7,849 bases of DNA. It comes from Deltaproteobacteria bacterium. Its GTDB lineage: Bacteria > Desulfobacterota > Syntrophia > Syntrophales > UBA5619. Positions 5,303-7,849 of this stretch are shown here, piece by piece. Both the position numbers and the translations under genes were made by a program. The notes beneath the pieces were generated by a model. That model searched no databases, was not told the origin of the DNA, and was given only the letters and a program-made list of their open reading frames with translations. The stretch is from contig JAPLJW010000188.1 of NCBI GenBank assembly GCA_026388365.1, positions 1-7,849 on the forward strand, given 5' to 3'. Numbering within the stretch: position 1 is the first letter of the stretch; each line of letters opens with the position of its first letter.

Positions 5303-6063
5303 GTCTGACGGCCGGGATCGATATCGGTTCCATCACCGCCAAGGCCGCCATCCTGCGGGACGGTGAGCTTTTGGGAACGAGGGTGATCTTCACCGGCTAC
5401 AACGCCGAGGCGGCAGGACGCCGCGTCTTCGAGGAACTCCTTGCGGAGCTGGGCCTCGTTCCTCTGGACATCGTTCAGATCGTTGCCACGGGTTATGGCC
5501 GCAGAAGCCTCTCCATATCCAACAAGGCCGTAACCGAGATCATGTGTCACGCCGCCGGGGCGCGTTTCCTCGACCCTTCCGTCCGGTCGCTGATCGACAT
5601 CGGCGGGCAGGACAGCAAGGCCGTCGTCATGGACGAAAACGGCCGGGTCACGAATTTCACGATGAACGACAAGTGCGCGGCGGGTACGGGACGCTTCATC
5701 GAGGTGATGGCGCGCGCCCTGGAGGCGGATCTCGACGATTTCGGAGCCCTCTCCCTCCGGGCGGAGCGTCCGGCAAAGATCAGCAGCCTCTGCACGGTCT
5801 TCGCCGAATCGGAGGTGATCTCGCTGATCGCGAAGGGAGAGACACGGGAGAACATCATTGCGGGGATCCATGAGGCGATCGCCTCCCGGGTCTCGGCGAT
5901 GGCGAACCGGATCGGTCTCGCGGCGCCTGTGATGATGACGGGAGGGGTCGCCCGGAATGCAGGCGTCGTTCAGGCGCTGGAAAAGGTGATCGGGATGCCG
6001 GTCGTCATCTCGCCCTATGCCCAGGTCACCGGGGCGATTGGCGCGGCCTTATTTACAAGGTGA
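5299..6063 (+). CDS. Acyl-CoA dehydratase activase (HgdC/BadF/BcrAD ATPase family)
   Basis: The 254-residue product is an ASKHA-fold ATPase of the BadF/BadG/BcrA/BcrD/HgdC family. HgdC-type activases form a homodimer bridging one [4Fe-4S] cluster. They use ATP hydrolysis to send a low-potential electron to a 2-hydroxyacyl-CoA dehydratase, and related proteins serve benzoyl-CoA reductases. Visible motifs are GIDIGSITAKAA (phosphate-binding, 6-17), ATGYGR (63-68), DIGGQDSKAV (100-109), NDKCAAGTGRF with Cys126, SLCTVFAESEVISL with Cys165, and MMTGGVARNAGV near the C-terminus. Cys126 and Cys165 match the cluster ligands described for HgdC (Cys127 and Cys166). Its single-subunit length is like HgdC rather than a longer fusion activase. 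It overlaps the SDR by 4 nt and has little ribosome site of its own. The expected dehydratase subunits are not adjacent in the window. The cluster type implies anaerobic metabolism. Confidence 0.95.
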   Translation: MSLTAGIDIGSITAKAAILRDGELLGTRVIFTGYNAEAAGRRVFEELLAELGLVPLDIVQIVATGYGRRSLSISNKAVTEIMCHAAGARFLDPSVRSLIDIGGQDSKAVVMDENGRVTNFTMNDKCAAGTGRFIEVMARALEADLDDFGALSLRAERPAKISSLCTVFAESEVISLIAKGETRENIIAGIHEAIASRVSAMANRIGLAAPVMMTGGVARNAGVVQALEKVIGMPVVISPYAQVTGAIGAALFTR

Positions 6064-6136
6064 AACAGATATGAGTATCGGAAGGGAAAGACGGCGCTCG
6101 TCTCTGCAGAAATAGGGGATAAGAAGGAGGGTGGCG
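6064..6136 (+). other. Short gap between activase and phosphotransferase genes
   Basis: These 73 nt carry the strong ribosome site of the next gene. They also hold a possible 14-codon frame (ATG 6071 to TAG 6113-6115) preceded by GGTGA, and a 5-bp hairpin AGACG/CGTCT (6089-6103). No terminator is seen, so transcription should continue. The tiny frame has no recognisable product and I do not call it a gene. Confidence 0.4.
6124..6130 (+). promoter_or_regulatory. Ribosome binding site that decides the phosphotransferase start
   Basis: AAGGAGG lies 6 nt before ATG 6137. The in-frame GTG at 6131 directly touches this site, so it cannot be its start. The ATG is therefore chosen. Confidence 0.75.
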
Positions 6137-7195
6137 ATGGATTTTACGGACGGGACGAGGCCGATCCGGGAGGGTGAGGAGTTCGACATCCGCAAGATGG
6201 CGCCGTTTCTCATGGACAGCATCCCAGGGCTGGAGGGGGATATCACGGTTGCGCAGTTCCCCGGCGGCCATTCCAATCTGACCTATCTCATCCGCGTCGG
6301 AGACCGGGAGTTCGTCTTCCGCCGCCCGCCCTTCGGCCGGAAGGTGAAGACGGCCCACGACATGGGGCGGGAATACCGGATCCTCAAGGCGCTGCGGACG
6401 GTCTTCCCCTACTGCCCGGCGCCGCTCGCCTATACGGAGGACGAATCCATCATCGGCTGTCCCTTTTACGTCATGGAGCGGATCCGCGGGATCATTCTCC
6501 GAAAGAACCTGCCGGAGGGTCTCGCGTTTACGCCCGCGGAAGCCGGGCTCCTCTGCGAAAAGCTGATCGATGTTTTCGTGGAACTCCACCGTGTCGATTA
6601 TAAAAAGATCGGTCTGGAGGGGTTCGGCAAGCCCTTGGGCTATGTCCGGCGGCAGGTCGAGGGGTGGAGCGAACGCTACCGGGCGGCGCGGACGCCGGAC
6701 GCCCCGGAGTTTGAGGGGGTGATGGCCTGGCTCCACGAGAAGATGCCGCCGGAGAGCCCTCTCGTTTCGGTCATCCACAACGACTACCGCTTCGACAACG
6801 TCGTCCTCGACCCGCAGGACCCCTTCCGGATCATCGGCGTCCTGGACTGGGAGATGGCGACGATCGGCGATCCGCTCATGGATCTCGGCGGGGCGCTCGC
6901 CTACTGGGTGGATCGCGACGATCCCCCGCCCATGCAGGCGATCCGGATGGTCCCGACGCACCTCCCGGGGATGTTCACCCGCGCGGAGCTGATCCGCCGG
7001 TATGCTGAGCGGATGGGGATCACGCCAACGAACAGCGATTTCTACTACGGTTTCGGCCTTTTCCGGCTGGCCGTCATTGCCCAGCAGATCTACTACCGCT
7101 TCTTCCACGGTCAGACAAAGGATGAACGGTTCAAGCTGATGATCGTGGCGGTGCACGTCCTTGAGGAGACGGCCCGGAAGGTAGTCGAGAAATAG
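6137..7195 (+). CDS. Phosphotransferase (APH) family protein, LvaA/ACAD10-11 kinase-domain type
   Basis: The 352-residue product is a kinase-fold protein of the aminoglycoside phosphotransferase (APH/choline kinase) superfamily. It belongs to the branch related to the kinase domain of ACAD10/11 and to bacterial LvaA. Motifs in order are a glycine loop FPGGHSNLTYLI (41-52), FVFRRPP (59-65), the helix with Glu79 (GREYRIL), the catalytic loop HNDYRFDN (His214, Asp216, Asn221) and the metal-binding GVLDWEMATIGDP (Asp237 and Glu239). This set looks intact, so it should be active. LvaA phosphorylates 4-hydroxyvaleryl-CoA so that the hydroxyl can be removed, and ACAD10/11 act on 4-hydroxyacyl-CoAs. 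A similar hydroxyacyl-CoA substrate here is inferred from family and from the SDR and activase neighbours. Antibiotic resistance is unlikely in this context. Its TAG stop abuts the ribosome site of the next SDR. Confidence 0.92.
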   Translation: MDFTDGTRPIREGEEFDIRKMAPFLMDSIPGLEGDITVAQFPGGHSNLTYLIRVGDREFVFRRPPFGRKVKTAHDMGREYRILKALRTVFPYCPAPLAYTEDESIIGCPFYVMERIRGIILRKNLPEGLAFTPAEAGLLCEKLIDVFVELHRVDYKKIGLEGFGKPLGYVRRQVEGWSERYRAARTPDAPEFEGVMAWLHEKMPPESPLVSVIHNDYRFDNVVLDPQDPFRIIGVLDWEMATIGDPLMDLGGALAYWVDRDDPPPMQAIRMVPTHLPGMFTRAELIRRYAERMGITPTNSDFYYGFGLFRLAVIAQQIYYRFFHGQTKDERFKLMIVAVHVLEETARKVVEK

Positions 7196-7204
7196 GAGGA
7201 AACC

Positions 7205-7849
7205 ATGGATATATTTAATCTAAAAGGGAAAACGGCGCTGATTACCGGCGCCAGCCGGGGGATCGGCGAGGCGATTGCGAAGAGCCTGGCCGCCCACGGC
7301 GCGAAAGTGATCCTGACCAGCCGGAAATTGGAGGCCCTCCGGCGCGTGGAGGGAGAGATCGTCCAGGCGGGCGGCACAGCGGAATCCATCGCCTGCCACG
7401 CGGGCGATATGGTTCAGATCGAAGGGCTTTTCGAGGAGATCGGACACCATCATGAACAGCTCGACATTCTCGTCAACAACGCCGGGACGAACCCCTTTTT
7501 CGGCGATGTCCTGAGCGTGGATGAGAAGGCGTGGGACAAGACCTGCGACGTGAATCTGAAGGGCTACTTTTTCATGAGCCAGCACGCCGCGAAGCTCATG
7601 CAGAAATCGGGCGGCGGGGCGATCGTGAATGTCGCCTCGGTGAACGGCGTCCGGCCGGCGCCCTTACAGGGGGTCTATTCGATCACCAAGGCGGGGATCA
7701 TCGCAATGACGAAGTCCTTCGCCAAGGAACTCGCGCCGCATCACATCCGCGTGAACGCCCTGCTCCCTGGAGTGACGGACACGAAGTTCGCCGCCGCGCT
7801 CACGCAGAACCCGGACATCCTGAAGATGGTTCTGCCGACGATCCCGATG
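7205..7849 (+). CDS. Short-chain dehydrogenase/reductase, second copy (cut by right edge)
   Basis: The visible 215 codons start at ATG 7205, with AGGAGG 5 nt upstream and the previous stop only 9 nt away, so it is surely in the same operon. It is a classical SDR: T14-G-A-S-R-G-I-G21 for cofactor binding, Asp68, NNAG at 91-94, and catalytic Asn117, Ser145, Tyr158 and Lys162 (YSITK). LLPGVTDTKF follows, where the substrate loop begins. Arg40 (TSRK) after the second strand may favour NADP(H). It resembles the first SDR in fold and general layout but differs widely in sequence, so the two are not a recent duplication. They could act on different steps or on different positions of the acyl chain. 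About 35-45 C-terminal residues, including the usual VDGG end, lie beyond the window. Confidence 0.93.
   Translation, partial: MDIFNLKGKTALITGASRGIGEAIAKSLAAHGAKVILTSRKLEALRRVEGEIVQAGGTAESIACHAGDMVQIEGLFEEIGHHHEQLDILVNNAGTNPFFGDVLSVDEKAWDKTCDVNLKGYFFMSQHAAKLMQKSGGGAIVNVASVNGVRPAPLQGVYSITKAGIIAMTKSFAKELAPHHIRVNALLPGVTDTKFAAALTQNPDILKMVLPTIPM

Noticed and set aside
6071..6115. 14-codon open frame in the gap before the phosphotransferase
   Set aside because: It has a weak possible ribosome site but is very short, Arg/Ser-rich and without any known match, so chance is the better explanation.
6053..7156. A 367-codon minus-strand open frame opposite the phosphotransferase gene
   Set aside because: The plus strand encodes an intact kinase fold. 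The antisense translation has no recognisable motif and is typical GC-driven shadow coding.

Overview
The window is GC-rich, densely coded bacterial chromosome. Its gene content fits a strict anaerobe of the Desulfobacterota, possibly Syntrophales or a relative. The evidence is an oxygen-sensitive type of acyl-CoA dehydratase activase, acyl-CoA-type SDRs beside an aminoglycoside-phosphotransferase-like kinase, a DUF362 iron-sulfur protein, and a zinc-ribbon/J-domain protein of a kind I associate with that group. The taxonomic call is inference from gene content, not from a marker gene.

The genes form two divergent blocks. The left block (about 3582 down to 1) is on the minus strand. In transcription order it holds an ABHD18-like alpha/beta hydrolase, a DUF362 protein with two C-terminal [4Fe-4S] motifs, a CcdA/DsbD-type membrane thiol-electron transporter, and the 5' part of a TlpA/ResA-like thioredoxin-fold protein that runs off the left edge before its CXXC motif. 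The last two form a recognisable pair: CcdA-type proteins carry electrons across the membrane to periplasmic redoxins. The genes are separated by gaps of 89-129 nt that contain hairpins, so they may be an operon with internal control points or several units. A perfect TTGACA box lies upstream of the hydrolase.

The right block (3692 to the right edge) is on the plus strand. It holds a protein with an N-terminal zinc ribbon and a C-terminal J domain, an SDR oxidoreductase, an HgdC/BadF-type activase overlapping the SDR by ATGA, a LvaA/ACAD10-type phosphotransferase, and a second SDR cut by the right edge. The last four look co-transcribed. Together they suggest processing of a hydroxy- or keto-acyl-CoA: SDRs interconvert keto and hydroxy groups, the kinase could phosphorylate a hydroxyl so that it can be eliminated, and the activase would power a radical 2-hydroxyacyl-CoA dehydratase or benzoyl-CoA-reductase-type enzyme. 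That dehydratase is not in the window, so the pathway is a hypothesis.

No rRNA, tRNA, CRISPR array, insertion sequence or phage gene was seen. No noncoding stretch exceeds 300 bases; the longest, about 220 bases, is the divergent region at 3469-3691.
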